Positions 56,601 to 64,000 of a stretch of DNA of 64,000 nt are shown here, piece by piece. The position numbers and the translations under genes are program-made. The notes beneath the pieces are model-generated. The model was not told the origin of the DNA and ran no database searches. It saw nothing but the letters and a program-made list of their open reading frames with translations. Every line of letters starts with the position of its first letter. The stretch's first letter is position 1. The stretch covers positions 62,001 through 126,000 of the forward strand of contig NZ_JAASRN010000001.1 of NCBI RefSeq assembly GCF_011761635.1. Reading direction: 5' to 3'. The DNA is from Thermonema lapsum. Lineage in GTDB: Bacteria > Bacteroidota > Bacteroidia > Cytophagales > Thermonemataceae.

Positions 56601-56710
56601 AAAAAATGATAGAAGCCAAAAATGGCGGTGCTGCTACGCAGAAAGCAGGGCATCGACCGCACAAAGACTTCCACTGTGAAGACCTAGAAGAGAACTTCTT
56701 GGACTTTTAA
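53678..56710 (+). CDS. Exported tandem amidohydrolase
   Basis: 1010 residues with a signal peptide (SWAQ). Two amidohydrolase-like modules: the first (about 35-430) has YPSFIDLYSHYG where metal enzymes show HxH, so it appears catalytically degenerate; the second (about 560-970) has PGIIDEHSHIALF (HxH), a histidine in the THILEGYK segment and NSDDAEMGRR, as in imidazolonepropionase- or prolidase-like exported amidohydrolases. A Lys/Glu-rich linker around 530-550 joins the halves. Substrate unknown, probably a periplasmic cyclic amide or dipeptide. A terminator follows. Confidence 0.85.
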   Translation: MKKIFTYCLLVCFWAVATQHSWAQQTKPRNGVAEPREGLYAFTHATLWLDYRTKIEDATLLIRQGRIVAAGKKVSIPDQAVVIDLGGKHVYPSFIDLYSHYGMPKVEEKPWRSGPQMESSKQGAYYWNEAVRAEQEAASMFVNKEQEAESLKKAGFGAVLTHYPDGIVRGSGALVSLAGQSEEHSTLLKERASTHFAFQRGSSRQDYPTSLMGMVALIRQVYYDADWYAKNQDPNKEHNLTLEAFIRQRSLPAIFEVEHRLQALTADKIGDEFGVQYIIKGAGDEYMRIEELKRTGATFILPLNFPKPYDVSDPADAQLVTLAQMKHWELAPSNAARLAQAGIPFVFTAAGLDKAEDLIAQVQKAIEAGLSPEEALNALTYRPARLLGMENELGVLKPGAWANFLITSGNIFDKETVIYENWVQGKRYVLLDMKLKPIAGKYELEIEGNKLSLTVEGKPHAPQMSLRAEGDTVDTKVNVQRQGDLLSLHFTLGSENSSKLYRLTGWVKDKNLEGKGQNSEGKWFEWTARYQGEVEKKEEKTDKKAEQKQKEETTGEVIYPFVAYGRPQLPPQETVLIKDAVVWTNEAEGIIQEGDVLIQNGKIAAVGKDLKAPKGAKVIDASGKHLTPGIIDEHSHIALFSVNEAGQAISAEVRMADAINSEDVNIYRQLAGGVTAAQLLHGSANPIGGQSAIVKLRWGMSPAQMLIEGADGFIKFALGENVKQSNWGDAYRVRFPQTRMGVEQVMVDAFTRALQYAKEKEEAAKSKGKKVVRTDLELETLLEILNKKRFITCHSYVASEITMLMRVAERFGFRVNTFTHILEGYKVADKMKAHAAGASTFSDWWAYKNEVKDAIPYNAAIMHKVGLTVAINSDDAEMGRRLNQEAAKVVKYGGVSEEDALKMVTLNPAKLLHLDQRMGSIKVGKDADLVIWSDHPLSIYAKAEKTFVDGRLMYDIDEDKRLQQYVAKERARLIQKMIEAKNGGAATQKAGHRPHKDFHCEDLEENFLDF

Positions 56711-56734
56711 GAGCGCTTTGCCAATGGTTTTACC

Positions 56735-56776
56735 CAACCACCCTGTTGCCTTCGCAGGGTGGTTGTTTTGTTTTTA
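56735..56776 (+). terminator. Intrinsic terminator after the amidohydrolase gene
   Basis: Perfect 11-bp stem (56735-56745 with 56755-56765), 9-nt loop, T-rich tail. Confidence 0.85.
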
Positions 56777-56858
56777 AAGCCAATGCAGTTGCCTTGACAA
56801 GAGATGCCCGTTTGATTTTTCATGAAAAAGCATGTAGCTTTCTTCAAAAAAAAGTAGC

Positions 56859-58220
56859 ATGATTCAATCGCGCAATCCATATACAGCGGAATTGCTGAAT
56901 AGTTACGAAGAGGAAAAAGCCTATCGTATAGAAGAAAAAATACAACAAGCCCATGCCGCTTTCATCGAGTGGCGCCGGCGCCCCTTAGACGAGCGTGCCG
57001 CCTTAATGCAAAGGGTAGCTGCTTTATTGCGTGAGCGCAAAGAGTCGCTTGCCCAGCTGATGACGCAGGAAATGGGCAAAGTGCGGCGTGAAGCACTTGC
57101 CGAAGTGGAAAAATGTGCGTGGGTATGTGAATATTATGCCACTTATGCCGGCTTGTTTTTGACCGAAGAAATGGTGCATACCGATGCTTCGCGCAGCTAT
57201 GTGCGTTTTGCCCCTTTGGGTGTGGTGCTGGCAGTGATGCCTTGGAACTTTCCCTTTTGGCAGGTCTTTCGCTTTGCAGCCCCTGCTTTGATGGCAGGCA
57301 ATACGGCTTTGCTCAAGCATGCGTCTAATGTGCCACAGTGTGCACTGGCAATAGAAAAACTCTTTTTGGATGCTGGTTGCCCCGCAGGAGTCTTTCAAAC
57401 CCTCCTCATAGGTTCGCAAGCGGTGGAAGCAGTCATCCGCCACGACCGCGTGCGGGCAGTAACGCTTACCGGCAGTGAAGCCGCAGGGCGTAAGGTGGCA
57501 GCCATCGCTGGCGAGTCCCTGAAAAAAACAGTGCTGGAGCTTGGGGGAAGCGACCCCTTCATTGTATTGCCCGATGTGGACATAGAATCCGTAGCAGCCA
57601 AGGCGGTACAGGCACGCATGATTAACAACGGGCAGTCTTGTATTGCCGCCAAGCGCTTCATCATTCATGCAGATGTTTACGATGACTTCACGGAGGCTTT
57701 TATTGCACATATGCACAAACTGCGTTTTGGTAATCCCGAAGATGAGCACACTGACTATGCTGCTATGGCACGACACGACCTGCGCGATGAACTGCACGAG
57801 CAAGTAACGCGCAGCATAAAGGCAGGAGCTATGTGTTTGTTGGGTGGCAAGCCCATACAACACGCTGGGGCTTGTTACGAACCTACCGTCTTAGCGGGAG
57901 TTGTGCCCGGTATGCCTGCTTTCGATGAAGAGTTGTTTGGACCGGTGGCGGCACTCATCAAAGCGTCTTCTACAGAAGAAGCACTTGCACTTGCCAACCG
58001 TTCATCTTACGGCTTGGGCGGCTCTGTTTGGACTGCCGACACACTGAAAGGAGAGCGGCTGGCGCAACAGCTGGAGGTGGGTTGCGCTTTTGTAAATGGC
58101 ATCGTGAAGTCAGACCCGCGCCTTCCCTTTGGTGGTGTCAAGCATTCGGGCTATGGTAGAGAATTGTCTATTTTTGGCATCCGTGAATTTGTGAACATAC
58201 AAACTGTATGGATAGCTTGA
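56859..58220 (+). CDS. Aldehyde dehydrogenase, succinate-semialdehyde type
   Basis: 453-residue NAD(P)-dependent aldehyde dehydrogenase. Catalytic C261 in NNGQSCIAAKRF, general base E227 in LELGGSDPF, cofactor segment PWNFPFWQVFR, and the C-terminal LPFGGVKHSGYGRE. The sequence pattern is closest to succinate-semialdehyde dehydrogenase (GabD-like), but substrate cannot be proven. Its last 13 bases overlap folC, an unusual pairing that implies co-transcription. Confidence 0.9.
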   Translation: MIQSRNPYTAELLNSYEEEKAYRIEEKIQQAHAAFIEWRRRPLDERAALMQRVAALLRERKESLAQLMTQEMGKVRREALAEVEKCAWVCEYYATYAGLFLTEEMVHTDASRSYVRFAPLGVVLAVMPWNFPFWQVFRFAAPALMAGNTALLKHASNVPQCALAIEKLFLDAGCPAGVFQTLLIGSQAVEAVIRHDRVRAVTLTGSEAAGRKVAAIAGESLKKTVLELGGSDPFIVLPDVDIESVAAKAVQARMINNGQSCIAAKRFIIHADVYDDFTEAFIAHMHKLRFGNPEDEHTDYAAMARHDLRDELHEQVTRSIKAGAMCLLGGKPIQHAGACYEPTVLAGVVPGMPAFDEELFGPVAALIKASSTEEALALANRSSYGLGGSVWTADTLKGERLAQQLEVGCAFVNGIVKSDPRLPFGGVKHSGYGRELSIFGIREFVNIQTVWIA

Positions 58221-59539
58221 CGCAGCAACCACCTTTTGAACACTATGAGGCAGCAGTGGCTTGGCTCTACAGGCAACTGCCGCTTTTCGAAAAACAAGGG
58301 GCGGCTGCCTATAAACCGGGCTTGGAGCGTATGGAAGCGATGGCAGCGCTGCTTGGGCATCCCGAGCGCCGGTTTCGTGCCATTCACATCGCAGGCACCA
58401 ATGGGAAAGGCAGTGTAGCGCATCTGTTAGCCAATGCTTTGCATGCTGCCGGTTACAAGGTAGGACTTTTCACCTCGCCTCACATTCACCGCTTTACTGA
58501 AAGAATTAAAGTCCATGGCGAAGAGTTGCCCGCTGCCTTCGTGCTCGATTTTGTGAATCGCTATCATCATTTGGTAGAGCGCTTTCGTCCCACTTTCTTT
58601 GAGTGGACAACCCTCATGGCTTTTGAGTTTTTTGCCTGCCGACAAGTGGAAGTGGCAGTTGTAGAGGTGGGCATGGGGGGAAGGCTGGATGCTACCAACA
58701 TCTTGATGCCCGACTTGGGAGTAATTACGCGCATTGCCTTTGACCACAAGCAGTTTTTGGGCGATACCTTGCCACAAATAGCAGCCGAAAAGGCAGGCAT
58801 CATGAAGCAAGGCATGCAGGTAGTTATAGGGCGTCGCCAAACTGAAACCACCGCTGTGTATCTGCAGAAAGCAAAAGAGCAGCAGGCGCAATTGCTGTGG
58901 GCAGAAGATGAGGCAGTTGTTACGTGGGGGAATCTCTTGCCAGATGGCTACCGCTGTGCTATTATTCAAGAAGGAAGCAAGAGCATAGAGCTAAGCACCC
59001 CGCTCACAGCAGATTATCAAGCCGCCAATATATTGACTGCATGGGTGGCTTTTAAGACATGGATGCAAAAGCAAGGGCGCATCACAGAGGCAACATCTGC
59101 CTTTAAGCAAGGGGCGCGTTTAACAGTATTTCGCCTAAAAGGGCGGTGGCAGCGCCTCAAGGTGAATGTGCTTGCTTTTGCAGATGTCGCACACAATCAA
59201 GAAGGTTTTGAGGCTGTAAGCAAGCAAATACAAGCCCTTTGCTTAAAGCATTGCCGCTGGGTGTTGGGCGTTGCTGCCGACAAAGACTTGCGTGCGCTCA
59301 TTGCCTGCCTGCCTTCGGTGGGCGTCTCTTATTACTGCTGTGCTGCTGCTTCGCCGCGTGCGTTGTCGGCAGCACAACTGACTGCTTCTTTGAAAGAGGC
59401 GGGCTTGCATGCGCAGGCATACAATTCGGTAAAAGAGGCTTTTGAAGCAGCGCTGCGCGACTGCGAAGAAGGTGAGGGCGTAGTGGTGGCAGGCAGTCAC
59501 TTTGTTTTGGCAGAATTGCCCGAAGAGCTCTTTGAATGA
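58208..59539 (+). CDS. folC: Folylpolyglutamate synthase / dihydrofolate synthase
   Basis: 443-residue Mur-ligase-type enzyme that adds glutamate to dihydropteroate and folates. Visible features: ATP-binding GTNGKGSVAH, the folate loop FTSPHIHRFTERI, the metal-site region VEVGMGGRLDATN, and the helix with DHKQFLGDTLPQIAAEKAGI. Length fits. ATG 58208 overlaps the aldehyde dehydrogenase end. The 3' end is followed by A+T-rich sequence and a convergent methyltransferase gene. Confidence 0.95.
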   Translation: MDSLTQQPPFEHYEAAVAWLYRQLPLFEKQGAAAYKPGLERMEAMAALLGHPERRFRAIHIAGTNGKGSVAHLLANALHAAGYKVGLFTSPHIHRFTERIKVHGEELPAAFVLDFVNRYHHLVERFRPTFFEWTTLMAFEFFACRQVEVAVVEVGMGGRLDATNILMPDLGVITRIAFDHKQFLGDTLPQIAAEKAGIMKQGMQVVIGRRQTETTAVYLQKAKEQQAQLLWAEDEAVVTWGNLLPDGYRCAIIQEGSKSIELSTPLTADYQAANILTAWVAFKTWMQKQGRITEATSAFKQGARLTVFRLKGRWQRLKVNVLAFADVAHNQEGFEAVSKQIQALCLKHCRWVLGVAADKDLRALIACLPSVGVSYYCCAAASPRALSAAQLTASLKEAGLHAQAYNSVKEAFEAALRDCEEGEGVVVAGSHFVLAELPEELFE

Positions 59540-59656
59540 AAAACGGAGTTACCCACGTGTGGGGGGCAATTTACTTTTGTAAAGCGCTTGAAAGCCAAGG
59601 AAAATAACTCTCAACACCCTATTTGCCTTGTTAGTATTTTCCTTCTTTTCAACTAC

Positions 59657-60553
59657 CTAAAAATCTAAAGATTTTTGTTTAATGTATGGTTCTAATCGCT
59701 TTTGAGCGAGCTCAATGTATTCTTGAGAAATCTCGTATCCAACAAATTTTCTTTCTGATTTTACGGCTGCAATCGCAGTTGTACCGCTACCCATAAACGG
59801 GTCAAGTATCACATCACCTTTGAATGAATAAAGCTGAATTAGTCTGTATGGTAATTCTTCAGGAAAAGGTGCCGGGTGTCCGATTCGCTTTGCGCTTTCA
59901 GCATTCATTGCCCAAATAGACTTTGTCCATTCGATGAATTGTTCTTTGGTTATAGTGTCTGACTTATCACCTTTTTCTCTTTTATAGTCGCCTTTTGAGA
60001 AAACTAAAATGTATTCATGGACATCTCTTAAAATTGGATTTGCAGCACTTTGCCAGCTGCCCCAAGCTGTGGATGGACTGGCACTTGCAGCTTTGTTCCA
60101 GATAATTTCGCCACGCATCTTAAAACCAATATTTATCATCATCTGGGAAATATAGTCGGAAAGAGGTATATATGGCTTTCTACCAAGGTTAGCAACATTG
60201 ATGCAAGCACGACCGCCATTGACCAAAACTCTGTAAGTTTCTTTAAATGAGTTTTCTAAAAGTTGTAAATATTCTTTTAACGATAAGTCTTGGTCATACT
60301 CTTTCGAAACATTATACGGAGGCGATGTTATCATTAAGTGCACAGAGTTATCAGGCAACTCTTTCATGTTTTCTGCAGAACCAAGAATAAACTTATTTTC
60401 TAATTCCGGTGGTAATTTGTTTTCAACCTTGCTAACTTCTTTTTTGTCCACGAGCTCTTTGTAGAGTTTAGAATTGTAAAACTTTGAGCTATCGTGGTTG
60501 ATTCTTCCACTTGTTCCAAAAGAGCTGGTTTCTGTTCCTTTTGATTTTTTCAT
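59657..60553 (-). CDS. Site-specific DNA methyltransferase (adenine-N6 or cytosine-N4)
   Basis: 298 residues with motif IV first (TSPPYN at 76-81) and motif I last (DPFMGSGTTAIAA from 251), the beta-class order of amino-methyltransferases. FVGYEISQEYIELAQKRL follows motif I. The N-terminal FGTSGRINHDSSKFYNSKLY block (residues 12-31) looks like a family-specific recognition part. The gene is A+T-rich, unlike its neighbours folC and the M3 peptidase, so acquired. A probable partner gene upstream is reduced to fragments, so this is now an orphan modification enzyme or half of a decayed restriction system. Target sequence unknown. Confidence 0.85.
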   Translation of the reverse strand: MKKSKGTETSSFGTSGRINHDSSKFYNSKLYKELVDKKEVSKVENKLPPELENKFILGSAENMKELPDNSVHLMITSPPYNVSKEYDQDLSLKEYLQLLENSFKETYRVLVNGGRACINVANLGRKPYIPLSDYISQMMINIGFKMRGEIIWNKAASASPSTAWGSWQSAANPILRDVHEYILVFSKGDYKREKGDKSDTITKEQFIEWTKSIWAMNAESAKRIGHPAPFPEELPYRLIQLYSFKGDVILDPFMGSGTTAIAAVKSERKFVGYEISQEYIELAQKRLEPYIKQKSLDF

Positions 60554-60554
60554 T

Positions 60555-60931
60555 TTAGCTTCGGATTAGTGTTAAAAATTTCTCTGCCTTAGCAATATCT
60601 GTGGTTTCTTTACTGGCAATTCTAATGATTTCTCCAAGTTTCATTTTTGAAATCATGGAAGAAAAGTAATTCATGTCATTGGTTACCAGTTCTTTGCAAT
60701 TGTTGAAAAGTTGCTCTTGGTTCAGAAAAATTAGAAGGCTGTAATTGCAAGCAGTAACAAGAACGAACAAGAAAGAATTTTGTGAATTATTTCTCCAATT
60801 TGAACCACTGGCTCATTCTTGTGGCTTATGGAGCTTTCATTTGAATGTTGTATGAGAAAGAGTGAGTGGTAAGGAATTTTTATCAAATCAAATTTAGTAC
60901 AAAAACAAAAATCGATGTACAGGCACAGCAC
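60555..60931 (-). pseudogene. Fragmented partner of the methyltransferase, possibly a restriction endonuclease remnant
   Basis: Two overlapping minus-strand frames with the same A+T-rich composition: one (60731-60931) reads ...SHKNEPVVQIGEIIHKILS, the other (60555-60770) reads LVTACNYSLLIFLNQEQL ... KLGEIIRIASKETTDIAKAEKFLTLIRS. A single-base shift near 60765 would join them. The stop lies one base before the methyltransferase start, the layout of a coupled R-M pair. I do not recognise a nuclease motif, so the endonuclease idea rests on position alone. A small intact regulator in the second frame is the alternative. Confidence 0.4.
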
Positions 60932-60934
60932 TGA

Positions 60935-60966
60935 AAAACAACAGGAAACGCTCCAAAGCGTTTCCT
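60935..60966 (-). terminator. Intrinsic terminator after the M3 peptidase gene
   Basis: Perfect 10-bp stem (60943-60952 with 60957-60966), 4-nt loop, T-rich tail on the minus strand. Confidence 0.75.
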
Positions 60967-60994
60967 ATGCTTACAAGCAGCTTTTTTGCAGTTT

Positions 60995-62671
60995 TTAAAT
61001 CTCTTCGACTGCTTGCAATGTTTTTTGTATGTATGCTTCGGAGAAGTCGAAGCGAATACCTGCCGTGGCATAAATATCTGGGATGGAGTGGGTGTAGCCT
61101 ATTTTCAAGGCGTCGAGATAGCTTTGCAAGGTAGTGGCGGGCGCTTTGCGGTAGTTTTGCCACAAAGCCAAAGCTCCCAGTTGCGCAATGCCGTATTCTA
61201 TGTAGTAGAAAGGAACTTCATAAATATGCAGCTGTTTCTGCCATAAGTAGTCGTGATATTCTTCGAGGTCGTGCCAGTCGGTGAGCTTATCGTGAAAGCG
61301 GCTGTATATGTCGTGCCATGCTTTGCGCCGCTGTTCATGATTGTGTTTGGGGTTGGTGTAAAGCCAGTGCTGAAAGGCATCGATGCAGGCAACCCATGGC
61401 AGTGTTTCTATGATTTCCTGTTTTTGAAAAGCATAGGCACGCTGGAGTTCTTCTTGCTGCGGAAGGTACGCTTCCCATGCAGGCATGGTAATCAGTTCCA
61501 TGCTCATAGATGCCAGCTCTGCCACTTCGGAGGGTACTTCTTTGAAGGCAGCCAAGGGGAGGTCTGCCATTAAGATGGAATGCACGGCATGCCCCATCTC
61601 ATGAAGCAGCGTGGTAACATCGCGCAGGCTGCCGCTGGCATTCATAAAGATGAAAGGTAAATTCGACACAGGCAGTGGATAGTTGTAGCCGCCGGGGGCT
61701 TTGTTTTTTCGGGAAGAGAGGTCTAAGCGCCCAGCTTCATGGAGCCTGTTCAGGCATTCGGCAAAGAAAGGATGTATTTGTTCGAGGCAGACTTTGGTTT
61801 TTTCAATCAAGTCTTTCTCATCGCTAAACGGATACAGAGGGGGGCGCCCCAAGGGGTCAGTTTTCCAGTCCCAAGGTTTCAGGGTGCGCACGCCCATTTG
61901 TCGCTGACGCTCATTGGCTAAGTCATCGAGGAGAGGCACTGCATGCTGCGCTACTGCCCGGTGCATCTGCAGGCAGTCGCTGGGGGTATAATCGAAGCGG
62001 CAGAGCTCATCCCAGATGTAGTCTCGGTAGTTGGCATAGCCGGCTTGAGTAGCTATCTGGTGGCGCAGGGCGATGAGCTCATCCAGCAGTTCGTTCAGTT
62101 CTTTACAGTCTTTTAGGCGCCTCTCGGCAATTTTCACATAAGCTTCTTCGCGCTTGTTGCGGTTGGGGTCAAACAACAAATCTTGGGCTTGTTGCAAAGT
62201 GAGCTCCTTGCCATCGATAGACACGGTCATGGCACCGGCTATTTTGCTGTATTCCTGCTGCAGCACCTGTACTCTCGTGATGAGTGGTATGTTTTTTTCT
62301 TGAAAGAGGTCTATTTGTTTGCGCAGGCGCTTGAGGTAAATATGATAGCCGGGCTCTTGCGCCAGCAGGTTCACAAAAGGCGAGTCGAAAGCCTTACGGT
62401 TAAGCTTTTGGGTATAGCGTAAGCTGACAGGCTGTATTTCTTCTACAAAGTGCTCAAAAGCCCGTTTAGCTTCTGGGTCGGCGGTGTTGCAGGTGTAGCG
62501 TATGTATGTCCATCCCAAACTTTCGGCGATTTGAGCTTCCAGCTCGTCGCGATGCCTGAACCATCGTTTCAGACCTTCAAGGTCGTTGATGGGGCGCTTG
62601 AGCAACTCTTCATAGTAGGGAATGATGTCGGCAGCAGAGCGGATGTCTGTATTGTCCACAAATGAAGCCAT
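60995..62671 (-). CDS. M3 family oligoendopeptidase (PepF-like)
   Basis: 558-residue cytoplasmic zinc peptidase that cuts short peptides. Zinc motif H357-E358-x2-H361 in LLHEMGHAVHS, with the third ligand region EVPSEVAELASM, and the C-terminal PFYYIEYGIAQLGALALW typical of M3B enzymes. No signal peptide. It starts 31 bases after the nucleotidyltransferase stop, so both are in one operon. Confidence 0.93.
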   Translation of the reverse strand: MASFVDNTDIRSAADIIPYYEELLKRPINDLEGLKRWFRHRDELEAQIAESLGWTYIRYTCNTADPEAKRAFEHFVEEIQPVSLRYTQKLNRKAFDSPFVNLLAQEPGYHIYLKRLRKQIDLFQEKNIPLITRVQVLQQEYSKIAGAMTVSIDGKELTLQQAQDLLFDPNRNKREEAYVKIAERRLKDCKELNELLDELIALRHQIATQAGYANYRDYIWDELCRFDYTPSDCLQMHRAVAQHAVPLLDDLANERQRQMGVRTLKPWDWKTDPLGRPPLYPFSDEKDLIEKTKVCLEQIHPFFAECLNRLHEAGRLDLSSRKNKAPGGYNYPLPVSNLPFIFMNASGSLRDVTTLLHEMGHAVHSILMADLPLAAFKEVPSEVAELASMSMELITMPAWEAYLPQQEELQRAYAFQKQEIIETLPWVACIDAFQHWLYTNPKHNHEQRRKAWHDIYSRFHDKLTDWHDLEEYHDYLWQKQLHIYEVPFYYIEYGIAQLGALALWQNYRKAPATTLQSYLDALKIGYTHSIPDIYATAGIRFDFSEAYIQKTLQAVEEI

Positions 62672-62702
62672 AGCGTTGTCGTTTCCTTTCGGTTAAAGAG
62701 GT

Positions 62703-63698
62703 TTATTGAAAATTAATTTCGGTATTGTCGCCTATATTGAGGCTTTGGCGTAGCCCTTTGAGGGCGCTGTCGTTGCCGATGATAGAGTCATGCAAAACTA
62801 CATAGTCCAGATGACTGAAAGAGCCAATGATAGAGTTGGAAATAATGGACGAATGCACGATGGCATCGTTGCCGATGGCTACGTTGGGTCCGATGATGGA
62901 ATTGCTGATTTTGCAGTTCTGTCCAATACTTACGGGCGGAATGATGATAGTATTGGGAAAATGTGGCAAGTCTGTCTTGTATTTACTTTGGTTCAGCAAG
63001 ATGGCGTTGGCTTCGAGAATGGTTTCCTTTTTGCCGCAGTCGTACCAGTGCCGTACAGGCAGGGCATAAATCTCTTCGCCTTGCTCTATCATACGTTGTA
63101 GTGCGTCGGTCAGGTGATATTCCCCACGATTCTTAAGTTGGTTGTCTATTAAATATCGAATCGAATCGAAGAGGCGGGGGAGGTTGTTGAGTTTGTAAAT
63201 ACCCACCAGTGCTAAGTTAGATTTGGGTATTTTGGGTTTCTCTTCTAACCGAAGAATGCGCCCGTTGGGGTCGGTTTCGGCAATGCCGAACAAGACAGGC
63301 TGCGATACCTTCTTTACGCCCACGGCAGAAGTGCGCATGCTCAGCAGGGCTTTCCAGTTGAGGTGGGCGATGGTGTCTCCCAGTACTACCAATATTTGCT
63401 CTTCATTGATTAGCTGCTCTTTGGCTACCCATAAGGCATGGGCAAGCCCTTCGCGTGGTTCTTGCACCACGAAAGTCATATTTAGTTTCCCTTCATAGTT
63501 TTCTCGAATAAATAATTCCACCTTGTCGCCCAAGTAGCCTATGATAAAGACGAAGTCTTGCAGTCCTTGTTCCAGCAGGCTGTCGATGATGTGCCCGAGT
63601 AGAGGTTTGCCAGCAACCGGCACCAAAGATTTTGGTTGAGTGTGGGTGTGTGGACGAAGCCGCGAGCCTATGCCCGCTACAGGTATCACTACTTTCAT
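62703..63698 (-). CDS. Sugar-phosphate nucleotidyltransferase with left-handed beta-helix tail
   Basis: 331 residues: nucleotide-binding GIGSRLRPHTHTQPKSLVPVAGKP, VVLGDTIAHL, EEKPKIPKS and the sugar site RHWYDCGKKETI, then hexapeptide repeats (NSIIGPNVAIGNDAIVHSSIIS) forming a left-handed beta helix. It resembles the RmlA/GlmU-type enzymes that make NDP-sugars; the sugar is not determined. It precedes the M3 peptidase gene on the same strand. Confidence 0.9.
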   Translation of the reverse strand: MKVVIPVAGIGSRLRPHTHTQPKSLVPVAGKPLLGHIIDSLLEQGLQDFVFIIGYLGDKVELFIRENYEGKLNMTFVVQEPREGLAHALWVAKEQLINEEQILVVLGDTIAHLNWKALLSMRTSAVGVKKVSQPVLFGIAETDPNGRILRLEEKPKIPKSNLALVGIYKLNNLPRLFDSIRYLIDNQLKNRGEYHLTDALQRMIEQGEEIYALPVRHWYDCGKKETILEANAILLNQSKYKTDLPHFPNTIIIPPVSIGQNCKISNSIIGPNVAIGNDAIVHSSIISNSIIGSFSHLDYVVLHDSIIGNDSALKGLRQSLNIGDNTEINFQ

Positions 63699-63819
63699 AG
63701 ATTTTCAGGAAATGATTAACAATAGGCAATATAATAACTATTCTGGTGCAGTTGGTGAAATGTCGCTAAACAGAACGGCTTTGTTTTGTGTTTTGTATTC
63801 ATATTGTATAAAAAAAACT

Positions 63820-63827
63820 TAACTTTG
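63820..63827 (+). promoter_or_regulatory. -7 box of the mutase gene (TAACTTTG)
   Basis: Fits TAnnTTTG, 47 bases before GTG 63875. A TTTG at 63792-63795 lies 24 nt upstream, slightly far for a -33. Confidence 0.5.
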
Positions 63828-63830
63828 TAC

Positions 63831-63868
63831 TATTCTAAAAGTGTTTAGTGTAGTTATTCTAAAAGTGT
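63831..63868 (+). repeat. Two 14-bp direct repeats in the mutase leader
   Basis: TATTCTAAAAGTGT occurs at 63831-63844 and 63855-63868, with a 24-base period, between the -7 box and the start codon. Likely a regulator site or a leader-RNA element. Confidence 0.6.
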
Positions 63869-63874
63869 AAACCT

Positions 63875-64000
63875 GTGGAAACCAAACCCTATAAACCGCA
63901 AAATCACGTGCGTTTAGTAACGGCGGCATCCCTTTTCGACGGGCACGATGCTGCCATCAACCTCATGCGCCGCATCATGCAGGCGTCGGGAGCAGAGGTC
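63875..64000 (+). CDS. N-terminus of a fused acyl-CoA mutase (IcmF-like), cut by window edge
   Basis: GTG 63875 opens 42 codons reading [20 protein letters not shown] then [13 protein letters not shown]. This is the start of a B12-binding domain with the D-x-H-type motif (DGHDAA) found at the N-terminus of IcmF, the isobutyryl-CoA mutase fused to its MeaB-like G-protein chaperone. The rest lies outside the window, so the fusion is inferred from the N-terminus only. Expression is likely regulated through the repeated leader element. Confidence 0.75.
   Translation, partial: METKPYKPQNHVRLVTAASLFDGHDAAINLMRRIMQASGAEV

Overview
The window is a chromosomal segment from a member of the Bacteroidota, most likely a Cytophagales-type bacterium; I would not name a genus. 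Support comes from repeated TAnnTTTG -7 boxes of the Bacteroidota sigma factor in front of many starts, weak ribosome binding sites, and families typical of the phylum: DUF2851, a PorV/PorQ-like protein, a fused alpha-beta 2-oxoacid dehydrogenase E1, a YtxJ bacilliredoxin-like protein, a von Willebrand-OmpA fusion and very large outer membrane barrels. A carotenoid hydroxylase (CrtZ) suggests a pigmented cell. I see no tRNA, rRNA or CRISPR.

Layout. 0-4.7 kb: valS, ispH, crtZ. 4.6-11.9 kb, minus strand: a giant NtrY-like sensor kinase followed by an overlapping 1141-residue outer membrane protein. 11.9-17.8 kb: DUF423 protein, lipoprotein, dnaG, an RsmB-like rRNA methyltransferase facing an SDR across an overlapping bidirectional promoter, and a TlpA-like thioredoxin. 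17.9-23.0 kb: an A+T-rich foreign island made of a dead IS30-family element, a Tat-exported SoxB-like enzyme, a secreted DsrE-like protein, an outer membrane porin and a broken YeeE/YedE-type sulfur transporter gene. 23.0-33.5 kb: VWA-OmpA protein, 2-oxoacid dehydrogenase E1, two small basic exported proteins, YtxJ, a membrane protein, DUF2851 and lpd. 33.5-46.1 kb: M16 peptidase, TerB-like protein, PorV-like plus helix-hairpin-helix outer membrane pair, DsbD, alpha/beta hydrolase, aroE, TPR protein. 46.2-52.8 kb: anti-sigma-like protein, a conserved small protein with a response regulator, an acyl carrier protein, cold-shock protein, thioredoxin, dnaE. 53.1-64 kb: DinB-like protein, tandem amidohydrolase, aldehyde dehydrogenase with folC, a second A+T-rich insert with a DNA methyltransferase and a probable broken partner, M3 peptidase with a sugar nucleotidyltransferase, and the start of a fused acyl-CoA mutase.

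The most interesting region is the 17.9-23.0 kb island. Its genes would cover one route for reduced sulfur compounds: entry through the outer membrane porin, periplasmic chemistry by the SoxB-like hydrolase and the DsrE-like protein, and inner membrane transport by YeeE/YedE. The transporter is now inactivated by an in-frame stop and truncated, and the adjacent transposase carries an amber codon, so the island looks like a captured sulfur cassette in decay. No SoxXA, SoxYZ or SoxCD is visible in the window. Other leads are the kinase-barrel pair, an intergenic palindromic repeat family, a methyltransferase beside gene debris, and direct repeats between the promoter and start of the mutase gene.
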